A stretch of 64,000 bases of DNA from positions 1 to 64,000 of the forward strand of contig JAGTTR010000023.1 of the NCBI GenBank assembly GCA_018223385.1, read 5' to 3'. Made by a program: the position numbers and the translations under genes. The stretch comes from Oscillospiraceae bacterium Marseille-Q3528. GTDB lineage: Bacteria; Bacillota; Clostridia; Lachnospirales; Lachnospiraceae. The notes beneath the pieces were generated by a model that made no database searches, was not told the DNA's origin, and saw only the letters and a program-made list of their open reading frames with translations. Below, piece by piece: positions 17,205 to 26,133 of this stretch. How positions within the stretch are numbered: position 1 is the first letter of the stretch; each line of letters opens with the position of its first letter.

Positions 17205-17807
17205 ATGTATATTACCTGTCTTGATGTGGAAGGCGTACTGGTACCTGAGATCTGGATTGCTTTTGCAGAGGCAAGCGGCATCCCGGAGTTGAAACGGACG
17301 ACCCGCGATGAGCCGGATTACAATAAGCTGATGAACTGGCGGCTGGGTATCCTGAAGGAGCATGGCCTGGGATTGAAGGAGATTCAGGCAACCATCGAGA
17401 AGATCGATCCGCTGCCGGGTGCAAAGGAATTTCTGGATGAGCTTCGTTCTTTTACCCAGGTGATCTTGATCAGCGATACCTTTACCCAGTTTGCCACCCC
17501 GCTGATGAAGAAGCTGGGCTGGCCGACACTGTTCTGCAACAGCCTGGAGGTGGCAGAGAATGGAGAGATCACCGGTTTCAAGATGCGGACAGAGCAGTCC
17601 AAACTGAGCACGGTGAAAGCGCTGCAGTCCATCGGCTTTGAGACCATTGCCAGCGGCGATTCCTACAACGATCTGGGCATGATCCAGGCCAGCAAGGCAG
17701 GGTTCCTGTTCCGAAGCACGGATAAGATCAAGGCAGATCACCCGGAACTGCCCGCTTATGAGAAATATGAGGATCTTCTGGCGGCAATTAAGAATGCAAT
17801 GAAATAA
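17205..17807 (+). CDS. thrH: ThrH: phosphoserine phosphatase / homoserine phosphotransferase
   Basis: The 200-residue HAD-family protein starts MYITCLDVEGVLVPEIWIAF, nearly the same as Pseudomonas ThrH. Asp7 is the nucleophile and Glu9 replaces the usual second Asp, as in ThrH. ISDTF supplies motif II and GDSYNDLGM motif III. ThrH removes phosphate from phosphoserine and can transfer it to homoserine, linking serine and threonine synthesis. The length and all motifs are intact. GGAGG lies about 8 nt before the ATG. Confidence 0.93.
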   Translation: MYITCLDVEGVLVPEIWIAFAEASGIPELKRTTRDEPDYNKLMNWRLGILKEHGLGLKEIQATIEKIDPLPGAKEFLDELRSFTQVILISDTFTQFATPLMKKLGWPTLFCNSLEVAENGEITGFKMRTEQSKLSTVKALQSIGFETIASGDSYNDLGMIQASKAGFLFRSTDKIKADHPELPAYEKYEDLLAAIKNAMK

Positions 17808-17823
17808 TTCACGGAGACAGACG

Positions 17824-18744
17824 ATGGAAAAACGAAGGAAGTGGATACAGGCTGCCTTTGGGGTGGGCCTTTGTACCGCCCTGCTGGCTGGCGGCTGTGG
17901 CCAGACAGCGGGAGCCGGTGGGACAAGTGCAGAAAGCACGGTAAAAACCAGCGGGGATGACCGGCTGGTGGGGGCTTTCATTACTGATACGTATCTGGTG
18001 TTTCCGGCGGCTGAGGAGGGGGATGACCGCCCCTTGGAAGAGCGGGAGCGGAAATATGCCATCATTGACAAGAAGGACAGCGACGATCCAGGCGACTGGG
18101 AAGTTTCTTTCCAAGATATTTCCGGTGTAAAAATGATGAGCTCCTGCTGGCCGCTGGTGGATGGCGGCGACTGCTGGTTTAGTCTCTGTGATCCGGCGGT
18201 GCAGGACGTTCGATTAAACGTGACAGAGACCGACGATGGCACCAAGATCAGCATCAGCGGGACGATTTACGTGGTTTCTTCCAACGATGCCAGCGGCACC
18301 TACTATGCGAATCCGGTGTATGAGACAGCGGACGGAGAACTGTATGTGCAGGCAGGCAACGGATTTGCCAATGAAGGCGGCGCTGCGGAGGGCGGCAGCT
18401 TTCAGATGGGACTGGGGGATCCGGAATCTTCCGGCAGCGTTTCTCTTACCTATGCATGGATGAACCGGCCGGTGAGCATCACTGTTGTGCAGATGGATAA
18501 AAATAACGAGGCGCTTTCCCGGGAGACCTACGACCCCGGCACCTTACCGGAGACGCTCCGGACAGAAAGCGGTGCGGCCTATCTTCTGGTGGAGATCGAG
18601 AAGACAGACGGCGACGGCAATTCCTATATGGAGCGGCAGCTTTATGATCCGTCGGATAAGGAGCAGCTGATTACCTTTTATGCCATGGAAAACGGGCTCA
18701 TGGGCGCGCAGGATACGACGGTGGAGTGGCAGGCAGGAGAATGA
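17824..18744 (+). CDS. Lipoprotein of unknown function
   Basis: The 306-residue protein has a lipoprotein signal: basic KRRK, a hydrophobic stretch and LLAGGC with the modified Cys at residue 25. A Gly/Ala/Ser-rich linker follows. The remainder is acidic and strand-rich, with no motif I recognise. It should be anchored to the outer face of the cytoplasmic membrane. It starts 16 bp after thrH and may share its transcript; a terminator lies at 18840-18872. Confidence 0.8.
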   Translation: MEKRRKWIQAAFGVGLCTALLAGGCGQTAGAGGTSAESTVKTSGDDRLVGAFITDTYLVFPAAEEGDDRPLEERERKYAIIDKKDSDDPGDWEVSFQDISGVKMMSSCWPLVDGGDCWFSLCDPAVQDVRLNVTETDDGTKISISGTIYVVSSNDASGTYYANPVYETADGELYVQAGNGFANEGGAAEGGSFQMGLGDPESSGSVSLTYAWMNRPVSITVVQMDKNNEALSRETYDPGTLPETLRTESGAAYLLVEIEKTDGDGNSYMERQLYDPSDKEQLITFYAMENGLMGAQDTTVEWQAGE

Positions 18745-18839
18745 TTTAGGGTATCCTGACAATAAATGTGGGGTGCCTTGCAGGAAATGTGTTTGACGAA
18801 ACAAGGCAACTACAGTATGATGAAGTAAAATAAAACTTC

Positions 18840-18872
18840 CCCTCTCCGGGATTTTCCGGGGAGGGATTTTTT
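18840..18872 (+). terminator. Intrinsic terminator
   Basis: Arms CCCTCTCCGG (18840-18849) and CCGGGGAGGG (18856-18865) form a 10-bp stem with one G-U pair and a 6-nt loop. Six T follow at 18867-18872. It ends the thrH-lipoprotein unit. Confidence 0.88.
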
Positions 18873-18897
18873 GCGCAAAATGGAGGATCAGGATACA

Positions 18898-19542
18898 ATG
18901 GATAAAAAAATAAGCTGTGCAATTTTTGATGTGGATGGAACACTGCTGGATTCCATGGGGGTGTGGATCAATATTGGAGATATTTATCTGCGAAAAAAGG
19001 GCTATGAGCCTGACCCGGAGCTGGCGGAGAAGGTAAAGGTGATGACTGTGCCGCTGACGGCCGCCTATATGAAGGAGACGTACCACATGCCGGAAACGGC
19101 GGAGGAGATCACCCGGGAGATCGAGGATACGGTGAAGGATTTCTATTATTATCAGGCCGAGGACAAGCAGGATGCCAGAGCGTACATGAAGAAGCTTTAC
19201 GACCAGGGAACAAGGATCTTTGTGGCAACGGCTTCCGAGCGGGATCCCATTGAACATGCGCTGGCACGGGTGGGCATGTGGCCCATGGTGGAGCAGCTGT
19301 TTACCAGCTCAGAGCTGGGCTGCGGCAAGAGTCAGGACGGTTACTGGGCGCTGGTGGCATCCAAGATCGGTGTGCCCGTGGAAGATCTGACCATTTTCGA
19401 GGATTCCCTGCACGCGGTGGAGACGGCGGTACAGGCAGGCTGCACGGTGGTTGCTATTTCTGACCGGTACACGGTGGAGGACGAACCGGCGCTCCGCAAG
19501 CTGGCCGATCGCTATATTTACAACTTCACGGAACTTTTATGA
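18898..19542 (+). CDS. HAD-family hydrolase (phosphoglycolate phosphatase-like)
   Basis: ATG 18898 (MDKKISCAIFDVDGTLLDSM) fits the family start, with GGAGG about 11 nt upstream; the frame is open further back. HAD motif I is DVDGT, motif II VATAS, then the Lys in GCGKS, and motif IV FEDSLHAVE. A helical cap lies between I and II, so this is subclass I. It probably dephosphorylates a small sugar phosphate; the substrate cannot be read. The gene begins only 26 bp after a terminator, so its promoter must overlap the hairpin region or expression depends on read-through. Confidence 0.87.
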   Translation: MDKKISCAIFDVDGTLLDSMGVWINIGDIYLRKKGYEPDPELAEKVKVMTVPLTAAYMKETYHMPETAEEITREIEDTVKDFYYYQAEDKQDARAYMKKLYDQGTRIFVATASERDPIEHALARVGMWPMVEQLFTSSELGCGKSQDGYWALVASKIGVPVEDLTIFEDSLHAVETAVQAGCTVVAISDRYTVEDEPALRKLADRYIYNFTELL

Positions 19543-19703
19543 TCTGCAAAGCAGCGGAGAGCATGAAAATACGATTTTTCGAATGATATGTGTGAACGGT
19601 AACTTGTCTGTCCTTATAAAAATCAGTCTGGCGGGAAACGGGGAAATATAGTATGATAGAGAATATACCTGTTGACCCCAAAGTGACAACAAAGGATGGA
19701 TTT

Positions 19704-20912
19704 ATGAGAGATACGGGAAAAATTGTGACCGCATGTATGCTGGCGGCAGCGCTGTTTTGGCAGGTGGGGATGACCGGAGAGGCCACCGGTACCAAGACCC
19801 AGAAGCAGATTGACAATCTGAAAAAGCAACAGCAGGAGACGCAGGATAAGCTCGACGATGCAGAATCGGAGAAGAAGAAGCTGGAAGCTGCGAAAACAAA
19901 TCTGGAGAACTATCTGCTGGAGCTGAACAACCAGTTTGCCCGGTTGAGTGCAGAACTGGATGACCTGGAGACTCAGCTTACAGATAAACAGGAAGAGCTG
20001 AATATCACGGAGCAGGATCTGGAGGAAGCGAAGGCAAAAGAAGAGCAGCAGTATGTGGATATGAAAAAACGCATCCAGTTCATGTATGAGAATGGAAATA
20101 TGGATTACCTGACTTTATTTTTACAGGCGGGAAGCATCAATGACTTTTTAAACCAGGCGGATTATGCGTCGGAGCTGGTGGCCTATGACCGGCGGATGCT
20201 GACGGAATTCCGGGAAACCAAGGAGCAGATCGAGGCCACCGAGGCCCGACTCCAGCAGGAGAAGGAAGAGCTGGAGACGCTGCAGGCCCAGGTGAAGGAA
20301 AAGCAGCAGGAGGTAAACGATCTGGTGCAGTCCACCGGAACGAAGATCAACGAATACACGAATGAGATCGCCCAGGCGCAGAAGCTGGTGGATCAGTATG
20401 AAGGAAAGCTGGAGAGCCAGCAGAATGCGCTGGATTCCCTCATTGCCAAGGCCAAGAAGGAAGAGGACGAGGCAGAGAAGAAGAAAGCCGCAGCGGCAGC
20501 CAGCAAAAACAGCAATGTACAGACCACCACCAGCACCGGGACGACCAACAACGGGGCGGCAAGCAATGTGCAGGCCAGTGACCTGGACATGCTGGCGGCG
20601 ATCATTTACTGTGAGGCCGGTTCGGAGGGGTATGATGGACAGCTGGCGGTGGGCGCGGTGGTCATGAACCGCGTACGGAGCAGCAGCTATCCCAACAGTA
20701 TCATGGGCGTGATTTATCAGAGCGGCCAGTTCAGCCCGGTGGCCAGCGGTCGGTTTATCCTGGCGCTTTCTCAGGGCAGTGCCACGTCCAGCTGTCGGCA
20801 GGCGGCTCAGGCGGCGGTGGGCGGAAGCTCCAATGTGGGCGGCTGCTTAAGCTTCCGGCGCAACACCGGGGACATCAGTGGCATTGTCATCGGCAACCAT
20901 GTTTTTTATTAA
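19704..20912 (+). CDS. Secreted coiled-coil cell wall hydrolase (SleB-like domain)
   Basis: I chose ATG 19704 (MRDTGKIVTACMLAAALF), which begins a signal peptide and has AAGGATGG upstream. Residues about 28-250 form a long coiled coil rich in Q, E and K, like the N-terminal part of PcsB/CwlO proteins. An Ala/Lys/Thr/Asn-rich linker follows. The C-terminal 115 residues form a hydrolase_2 (SleB/CwlJ) domain: AAIIYCEAGSEG with the catalytic Glu, and VGAVVMNRVRS. This pairs a regulatory coiled coil with a lytic domain, probably for cell separation or wall turnover. Confidence 0.88.
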   Translation: MRDTGKIVTACMLAAALFWQVGMTGEATGTKTQKQIDNLKKQQQETQDKLDDAESEKKKLEAAKTNLENYLLELNNQFARLSAELDDLETQLTDKQEELNITEQDLEEAKAKEEQQYVDMKKRIQFMYENGNMDYLTLFLQAGSINDFLNQADYASELVAYDRRMLTEFRETKEQIEATEARLQQEKEELETLQAQVKEKQQEVNDLVQSTGTKINEYTNEIAQAQKLVDQYEGKLESQQNALDSLIAKAKKEEDEAEKKKAAAAASKNSNVQTTTSTGTTNNGAASNVQASDLDMLAAIIYCEAGSEGYDGQLAVGAVVMNRVRSSSYPNSIMGVIYQSGQFSPVASGRFILALSQGSATSSCRQAAQAAVGGSSNVGGCLSFRRNTGDISGIVIGNHVFY

Positions 20913-21012
20913 ATCTTTACGGAATTGTATTTGTTTTTAACACAATTTTAATCAGAAGCTTGGTATTCTAAACCCATAAAAACAATAACATTTATTTAAA
21001 GGAGTGCTTTTT

Positions 21013-21585
21013 ATGGGAAACAAGTTTAGAGAAGAGCTTTTAGACGGAGAAACCGTATTATGGGAAGGCAAAAGTGAACCGTTTGCTGTTTTGTCCGGTG
21101 CGTATAAACAGAAGCTGCCGGTGCTGTGGATCGTGTGCGCCATTTATATCGTGGTATTTGCAGTGGCTTATCTGCCTTTTGCATTCCGCACCCAGACAGA
21201 CCCGATCCAGCTCATCTTTGCCTGTGTACTGGCATGCATCGTTCCGGTGAGCCTCTGTGCCCATTCTTTTTCTGATCCGAAGATGATCAAGAACGATCTC
21301 ACTTACGTGCTGACCAATTACCGGGCATTTGTCATCGGAGACGAGCGGGCCAATATGATGCGCATTGACAAAAACACCGATTACCGAACCGAGATCCAGG
21401 AGGATGGAACGGAGATCATCTACATCGGCGATGCCTGCAAGACCAAGGCTTCTGCCAGCAGAGCTAATACCGTGCTGGGCGTGCGCAAGGACAAGGAAGA
21501 TCCGAGCAAAATCACCGGCCTGGTATTTTACGGCGTGAAGGACGCTGCGGACGTGTGCAGCAAATACGCCGCATTTGCAAAATAA
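21013..21585 (+). CDS. Membrane protein of unknown function
   Basis: The 190-residue protein starts at ATG 21013 behind AAAGGAG. It has a short N-terminal part (ELLDGETVLWEGKSEP) and two membrane segments near residues 35-60 and 65-85. A soluble C-terminal part follows, with LTNYRAFVIG and YRTEIQEDGTEIIYIGDA. The WEGKSEP and LTNYR-like motifs recall bacterial PH-like (bPH2/YdbT) membrane proteins, but the match is loose. It is followed by a strong terminator and stands alone. Confidence 0.7.
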   Translation: MGNKFREELLDGETVLWEGKSEPFAVLSGAYKQKLPVLWIVCAIYIVVFAVAYLPFAFRTQTDPIQLIFACVLACIVPVSLCAHSFSDPKMIKNDLTYVLTNYRAFVIGDERANMMRIDKNTDYRTEIQEDGTEIIYIGDACKTKASASRANTVLGVRKDKEDPSKITGLVFYGVKDAADVCSKYAAFAK

Positions 21586-21601
21586 CATAAGACATTTGTA
21601 G

Positions 21602-21654
21602 GGCAGCCGCCTGTGGGAGTTCTCTCCTGCGGGCGGCTGTTGCCGTCGTTTTTT
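21602..21654 (+). terminator. Intrinsic terminator
   Basis: A GC-rich stem has CAGCCGCCTGTGGGAG paired with CTCCTGCGGGCGGCTG around a TTCT loop, extended by GGCA/TGCC. A T run follows at 21649-21654. Confidence 0.85.
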
Positions 21655-21820
21655 GTCGAAAAGAATTCCTTGTACGATTGCTTCCTGTTATTGTAAAATT
21701 ATCCTATCTGAAAAACATTTAATTTCTATAATTAAAATCAAATTCTGCAAATCATCTGGCAGTTCTGCCGCGAGATTTCATGAAGAAAGAAAAAGATCAA
21801 ACATCATGGGAGGATATGGA

Positions 21821-22660
21821 ATGGAAGAAAATTTCGAATTATTAGAGGGCTATCAGTTTAACTTAAGCGATTTCGCCTTGTTTTTGTCGGTGATGAAAGA
21901 TCCGCGGGCATATCGCTGCGTGTTAAGTGTGTTTATGGACGAGCCGGACATTGAATTGCAGGATGTGAAGGTGGAGCAGGTGGTGTTGGATAAAAGCGGA
22001 AAGCGTGCCATTCGGCTGGATGCCTGGGCTAAGTCCGTGGACAATCGTCAGTTTAACATGGAAATGCAAAACGATGCCAGACAGGATGATCTGCGGAAAC
22101 GTTCGCGTTTTTATCAAGGGATGCTGGATACGCCGATCCTGAAGTCCGGGAAAGAGACCCGCTATCGGATGCTGCCATCCACCGTGATCATCTTTATCAC
22201 GCAGGAAGATATTTTTGGAAGAGATCGGGCGAAATATACGTTTACAGAGCAGTGTGAAGAGGTACCGGATTTAAAACTGGATGACGGGACAACAAAAATA
22301 TTTTTTAATATGGAGAGCAAAAATGGCGCACCGGAGCTGATAAGTATGTTATCATATATGAAAGATACAAGGCTGAATAATCCGGATATTTTGGTAAAAG
22401 ATAAACGGATCGTGGAACTGAATGATATTGTGGAAGAAGTAAAGGATTCAGAAGAATGGGAGGCTGTGAAGATGAACATTCTGGAAATTGGCATTGAAAA
22501 AGGAATGCAGCAGGGCGCCGAGAAAAAGATGCTTGAACTGGTGGAGAAAAAGCTGAAAAAAGGACAGACGATCTCGCAGATCGCGGATGCACTGGAAGAA
22601 AGCGAGGAGAAGATACAGGAAATTGCGGATTCGATTCAGAAGGACAAATCCCCGCTGTAA
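21821..22660 (+). CDS. Rpn/PD-(D/E)XK nuclease-family protein
   Basis: The start ATG 21821 is set by GGGAGG at 21808-21813, which overlaps an upstream in-frame ATG at 21806. The 279-residue protein has the PD-(D/E)XK core of the Rpn (recombination-promoting nuclease / PDDEXK_2 transposase-like) family. RLDAWAKS supplies the Asp, FNMEMQND the Glu-x-Gln, and KRSRFYQGML the family helix. A charged helical tail with a Glu/Lys heptad pattern ends the protein. Rpn proteins cut DNA and promote RecA-independent recombination; the many copies in Lachnospiraceae are not well studied. It is intact here and single. Confidence 0.86.
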   Translation: MEENFELLEGYQFNLSDFALFLSVMKDPRAYRCVLSVFMDEPDIELQDVKVEQVVLDKSGKRAIRLDAWAKSVDNRQFNMEMQNDARQDDLRKRSRFYQGMLDTPILKSGKETRYRMLPSTVIIFITQEDIFGRDRAKYTFTEQCEEVPDLKLDDGTTKIFFNMESKNGAPELISMLSYMKDTRLNNPDILVKDKRIVELNDIVEEVKDSEEWEAVKMNILEIGIEKGMQQGAEKKMLELVEKKLKKGQTISQIADALEESEEKIQEIADSIQKDKSPL

Positions 22661-22734
22661 CTGATGTCTTGCAGCCCCATCCAAAATAGATTATAATAAC
22701 CATAAGATTACGCTTTGTGGAAAGGGGCGGCCAT

Positions 22735-23634
22735 ATGGATAACCGTTTGTTTGGCAATACACATATTTTAACATGGCTTCAATATTACGCGGATAATACG
22801 CAGGTGGATCTGGAGAAGGTGAAGATCCTGGATATCACCCGCAGGAATAAAAATCTGATTCCGACGGTGGAATCCAATGACGCAGTGCTTGTGTTCACGG
22901 AGGCAGGCCACCCGGATATTTTTTACCGGATGTGGGATGTGGGCCTCGGTGAGTGTGACGTGTGGTACAATGTGGGATCTGAGCCGGAGGGCCCGATCTG
23001 TCACAACAAAGTAAAAGAGATGATCGACCGGGGCATCAACGCGTCAGCGGCAATGCTGATCCTGAATCCCAATGCGCGCAGCACATACAAGATCGGCATG
23101 CGCAACAGCAGCTTTTCCAAGGGCTCGATTCATTATGTGGGCAGCGAGATCCGTTCGGTGATCCTGAATAAGATGCACGTTTCCTACGGGGATAATGTCT
23201 GTATCATCAGCGGGGAGAGTATCGCGGTGGAGGCTGCGATTCTGGCCAGCGAGGGAAATATCATTGCGGTGGAGTACAACCAGAGTGACCGCAGGACGAT
23301 GGAGGAGAATATCCATCAGTTTGGCTTGAACAACATTACGATCATTGATCATGTGACCGATGAGACGGTGAAGGATCTGCCGGTACCGACACTGACTTTC
23401 CTGGTGGCGTCTGCCAGCATGGAGCAGGAGATCCAGTGCATGCTTCGGCTGAACCCGCATATGGAGTTTGTGGTATACACTCTGGATTTCCGGTGTGCGG
23501 CATCTCTTCCGGCGCTGTTTGAACAGTACGGCATCGGAGAGACCGAGGTCATCCAGGTATCGGTATCCAAGCTGACGTCCAGAAATACGTTCCAGACAGA
23601 ACCGGCGCCGTGGATCGTGTCCGGTCATGCCTGA
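22735..23634 (+). CDS. CbiT/precorrin methyltransferase-like protein, possibly non-catalytic
   Basis: The start ATG 22735 follows AAAGGGGCGG. The 299-residue protein has an N-terminal part like the CbiE tetrapyrrole methylase half and a C-terminal Rossmann part like CbiT (NVCIISGESIAVEAAILASE, IIAVEYN, HQFGLNNITIIDH). In active CbiT the SAM loop reads GxGxGS; here it is ISGES, so the glycine-rich loop is not conserved. No other cobalamin gene is nearby. It could be a paralogue that binds a ligand without methylating it. Confidence 0.65.
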   Translation: MDNRLFGNTHILTWLQYYADNTQVDLEKVKILDITRRNKNLIPTVESNDAVLVFTEAGHPDIFYRMWDVGLGECDVWYNVGSEPEGPICHNKVKEMIDRGINASAAMLILNPNARSTYKIGMRNSSFSKGSIHYVGSEIRSVILNKMHVSYGDNVCIISGESIAVEAAILASEGNIIAVEYNQSDRRTMEENIHQFGLNNITIIDHVTDETVKDLPVPTLTFLVASASMEQEIQCMLRLNPHMEFVVYTLDFRCAASLPALFEQYGIGETEVIQVSVSKLTSRNTFQTEPAPWIVSGHA

Positions 23635-23642
23635 AATTTTTC

Positions 23643-23671
23643 TTGACAGATACCGTTTTTTTGATTATCAT
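23643..23671 (+). promoter_or_regulatory. Sigma-A promoter of the T-box/oxidoreductase operon
   Basis: A perfect TTGACA at 23643-23648 and TATCAT at 23666-23671 are 17 bp apart. Transcription should start near 23678, about 370 nt before the first gene, leaving room for the leader RNA described next. Confidence 0.85.
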
Positions 23672-23689
23672 AGGTTTTAATTTCAGATG

Positions 23690-23996
23690 AGAACAATGAA
23701 GATGGAGAGAGTAGAAGCTGACTGAACGTTTCAGAGAGCCGACGCACGGTGGAAGTCGGTACCAGTAAGTCTTTTTTGAAAATCACTCCGGAGTTTCAGG
23801 CCGAAATACAGAAATGGTGTCCGGAAGGATCCATGCGGCACTGCCAGATTGCAGATGCCCGGGAGAGTGGATGCCGTGGTACAGTAGGTTCTGACGGTAT
23901 TCCCCGTTATCAGAAGCGCATATGATAGTATGCAGGTAACAGGTGGTATAACGATTGCACAGGCTTTCGTCCTTTTACGGGACGGGAGCCTTTTTT
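23690..23996 (+). promoter_or_regulatory. T-box leader, specifier AUC (isoleucine)
   Basis: The leader has the landmarks of a T-box riboswitch. AGAGAGTAGAA (23706-23716) is the AGUA region of stem I. CAGAGAGCCGAC with GGTGGAAGTCGG (23732-23759) is the stem I distal hairpin. GAAAATCACTCCGGAG (23778-23793) places the specifier codon ATC at 23782-23784, before the usual AC. The T-box itself is AACAGGTGGTATAACGATT near 23938-23956, where TGGT (23944-23947) would pair with ACCA of a tRNA with A73, as in tRNA-Ile. The competing terminator stem is 23962-23990 with six T at 23991-23996. Uncharged tRNA-Ile should allow read-through into the oxidoreductase operon. The T-box core departs from the GGTGGTACCGCG consensus. 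Confidence 0.8.
23962..23996 (+). terminator. Regulated terminator of the T-box leader
   Basis: GGCTTTCGTCC (23962-23972) pairs with GGACGGGAGCC (23980-23990), with two G-U pairs, followed by TTTTTT. The 5' arm overlaps the segment expected to form the antiterminator with the T-box sequence. Confidence 0.85.
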
Positions 23997-24049
23997 AATC
24001 CTGTATTACAGAATTCCATATTCTATTTTAGTTGAGGAGGAACGCACAG

Positions 24050-24628
24050 ATGATGAAAGATATGACAGAGATCCGCTGGCATGGCCGGGGCGGACAGGGT
24101 GCCAAGACGGCATGTCTGCTGCTGGCAGATGCGGCATTTACTGCCGGAAAATATGTACAGGGCTTTCCCGAATACGGCCCGGAGCGTATGGGTGCGCCGA
24201 TCACGGCTTACAATCGGATCAGTGAGGAGCGCTGTTCCATCCATTCCAACATTTATGAGCCGGATTACGTGGTGGTCGTGGACGAGACGCTGCTAGAATC
24301 GGTGGACGTGACGAAGGGACTGAACCCGGAGGGGGCCATCGTCATCAATTCCGAGCGCAGCGCGGCGGAACTGCGGCCCATGCTGCGAGGCTATGAGGGA
24401 AGGGTCTATACCATTGATGCGAGAAAGGTTTCTGAGGAATGTCTTGGAAAATATTTCCCCAACACGCCTATGCTGGCGGCTATCGTGGAAGTGAGCCGGG
24501 TGCTGGAGCCGGAGCAGTTTATCGCTGATATGGAAGCATCTTTCCGGCACAAATTTGCGACGAAACCACAGGTGGTGGAAGGAAATATGCAGTGCCTGAA
24601 GCGGGCAATGAAGGAGGTACGGGCGTAA
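24050..24628 (+). CDS. 2-oxoacid:ferredoxin oxidoreductase, gamma subunit
   Basis: The start ATG 24050 has GAGGAGG 9 nt upstream. The 192-residue protein has the subunit's IRWHGRGGQGAKTACLLLADAA and QGFPEYGPERMGAPITAYNRIS signatures. In four-subunit enzymes it binds the CoA-related face of the complex. It is first in an operon of gamma, delta, alpha and beta subunits. Sequence does not separate pyruvate enzymes (Por) from branched-chain 2-oxoacid enzymes (Vor). The Ile T-box upstream argues for the latter. Its stop overlaps the next start as TAATG. Confidence 0.92.
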   Translation: MMKDMTEIRWHGRGGQGAKTACLLLADAAFTAGKYVQGFPEYGPERMGAPITAYNRISEERCSIHSNIYEPDYVVVVDETLLESVDVTKGLNPEGAIVINSERSAAELRPMLRGYEGRVYTIDARKVSEECLGKYFPNTPMLAAIVEVSRVLEPEQFIADMEASFRHKFATKPQVVEGNMQCLKRAMKEVRA

Positions 24629-24936
24629 TGGGAATCAAAGCATCTGACATTAATGAGCAGTCACCCTGGCAGGAGATGACCGTGGGCGGCGAGGTATATG
24701 AGGGCGGAACCGCCCGCGCGACCATCACGGGAGAGTGGCGTTCCAACCGGCCGGTATGGATCGAGGAGAAATGCAAGCAGTGTCTGCTGTGTGCCCCCTT
24801 CTGTCCGGACTCTTCCATTCCGGTAACCGCCGGAAAACGGTGTGAATTTGACTACGACCATTGTAAGGGCTGCGGCATCTGCTGGAAGGTATGTCCCTTT
24901 GAAGCCATTGATTTTGTGAAGGAGGAAGAAAAATGA
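24628..24936 (+). CDS. 2-oxoacid:ferredoxin oxidoreductase, delta subunit (2x 4Fe-4S)
   Basis: This 102-residue ferredoxin-like subunit starts at ATG 24628, inside the stop of the gamma gene, with AAGGAGG at 24611-24617. Two 4Fe-4S motifs are complete: CKQCLLCAPFCP and CKGCGICWKVCP. It carries electrons between the TPP site in the beta subunit and external ferredoxin. It overlaps the alpha gene as ATGA at 24933-24936. Confidence 0.93.
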   Translation: MGIKASDINEQSPWQEMTVGGEVYEGGTARATITGEWRSNRPVWIEEKCKQCLLCAPFCPDSSIPVTAGKRCEFDYDHCKGCGICWKVCPFEAIDFVKEEEK

Positions 24937-26132
24937 GTATTCGAGAGAGAATGTCCGGCAATGAGGCGGTTGCCTATGCCATGCGCCAGATTGATCCGGA
25001 TGTGTTTGCAGCATTTCCCATCACTCCTTCCACGGAGATCCCCCAGTATTTTGCCCAGTATGTAGCGGATGGCAAAGTGAACACCGAGTTCGTAACGGTG
25101 GAATCGGAGCATTCTTCCATGTCTGCCTGCATCGGCGCGGAGGCGGCAGGTGCCCGGGCGGTGACGGCCACTTCTTCCTGCGGTCTGGCATTTATGTATG
25201 AGCTTTTGTATGTGGCGGCTTCCTCCCGCCTGCCCATCACCCTGGCCTGTGTGAACCGTGCGCTCACCGGCCCCATCAACATCAACAACGACCATTCCGA
25301 TTCCATGGGAGCCCGGGATGCGGGATGGATCCAGATTTATGCGGAAAATAACCAGGAGGCCTATGACAATTATCTCCAGGCCATGCGGATCGCGGAGACG
25401 CCGGACGTGCGTCTGCCTATTATGATCTGTCAGGATGGTTTCATCACCTCCCACGCAGTGGAGAATATTCTGCTGGAAGAGGATGAGAAGGTAAAGGCTT
25501 TCGTAGGAGAGTACCAGCCGGAAAATTATCTGTTAAAGCATGACAATCCGCTGGCGGTGGGCCCATATGATACGTGCCCGTATTATATGGAGCACAAAAT
25601 GCAGCAGGCAGTGGCCATGAAAAATGCGAAAAAAGCAGTGCTTGCCGTGGCTGCGGATTTTGAAAAAACCTTCGGACGCCATTACGGTTTCTTCGAAGAG
25701 TACCGGATGGAGGATGCGGAGGCAGCCATCGTACTCATCGGCAGTACGGCAGGAACGGCCAGAGCGTGCGTGGATCAGATGCGTGCCGCCGGGAAAAAGG
25801 TGGGCATGATCAAGCTGCGGGTGTTCCGTCCCTTCCCGGCGGAGGAGCTGGCAGCAGCGCTGGCCCATGTCAAAGCTGTGGCAGTGATGGACAAGAGCGA
25901 AGGCTTTTCCGGCACCGGCGGCCCTGTTTACGCGGAGACGGCAGCGGCCTGCTATGATCTGGAAAACCGGCCGAAGCTCATCAATGTGGTATATGGTCTG
26001 GGCGGCAGAGACTGCACCGTGAGCCATGTGGAAAACGTATTCAACCATCTGTTCCGTATCATCGAGACCGGGCAGGTCGGCGAACGGTATCTGCACATGG
26101 GACAGCGAAGCACAGAAAAGGAGGTGCTCTGA
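24933..26132 (+). CDS. 2-oxoacid:ferredoxin oxidoreductase, alpha subunit
   Basis: The 399-residue subunit has the N-terminal pyrimidine-binding fold: GNEAVAYAMRQIDPDVFAAFPITPSTEI, then FVTVESEHSSMSACIGAEAAGAR with the catalytic-site Glu. The C-terminal part carries AIVLIGSTAGTARA and VMDKSEGFSGTGGPVY. The length is that of PorA/VorA of four-subunit enzymes. It is coupled to the delta gene by a 4-bp overlap. It decarboxylates, or in reverse carboxylates, a 2-oxoacid or acyl-CoA pair together with the beta subunit. Confidence 0.94.
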   Translation: MSIRERMSGNEAVAYAMRQIDPDVFAAFPITPSTEIPQYFAQYVADGKVNTEFVTVESEHSSMSACIGAEAAGARAVTATSSCGLAFMYELLYVAASSRLPITLACVNRALTGPININNDHSDSMGARDAGWIQIYAENNQEAYDNYLQAMRIAETPDVRLPIMICQDGFITSHAVENILLEEDEKVKAFVGEYQPENYLLKHDNPLAVGPYDTCPYYMEHKMQQAVAMKNAKKAVLAVAADFEKTFGRHYGFFEEYRMEDAEAAIVLIGSTAGTARACVDQMRAAGKKVGMIKLRVFRPFPAEELAAALAHVKAVAVMDKSEGFSGTGGPVYAETAAACYDLENRPKLINVVYGLGGRDCTVSHVENVFNHLFRIIETGQVGERYLHMGQRSTEKEVL

Positions 26133-26133
26133 T

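Noticed and set aside
23816..23905. GAGAGTGGATGCCGTGGTAC as the T-box sequence of the leader
   Set aside because: It lies too far from the terminator. AACAGGTGGTATAACG at 23938 directly precedes the terminator stem and fits better.
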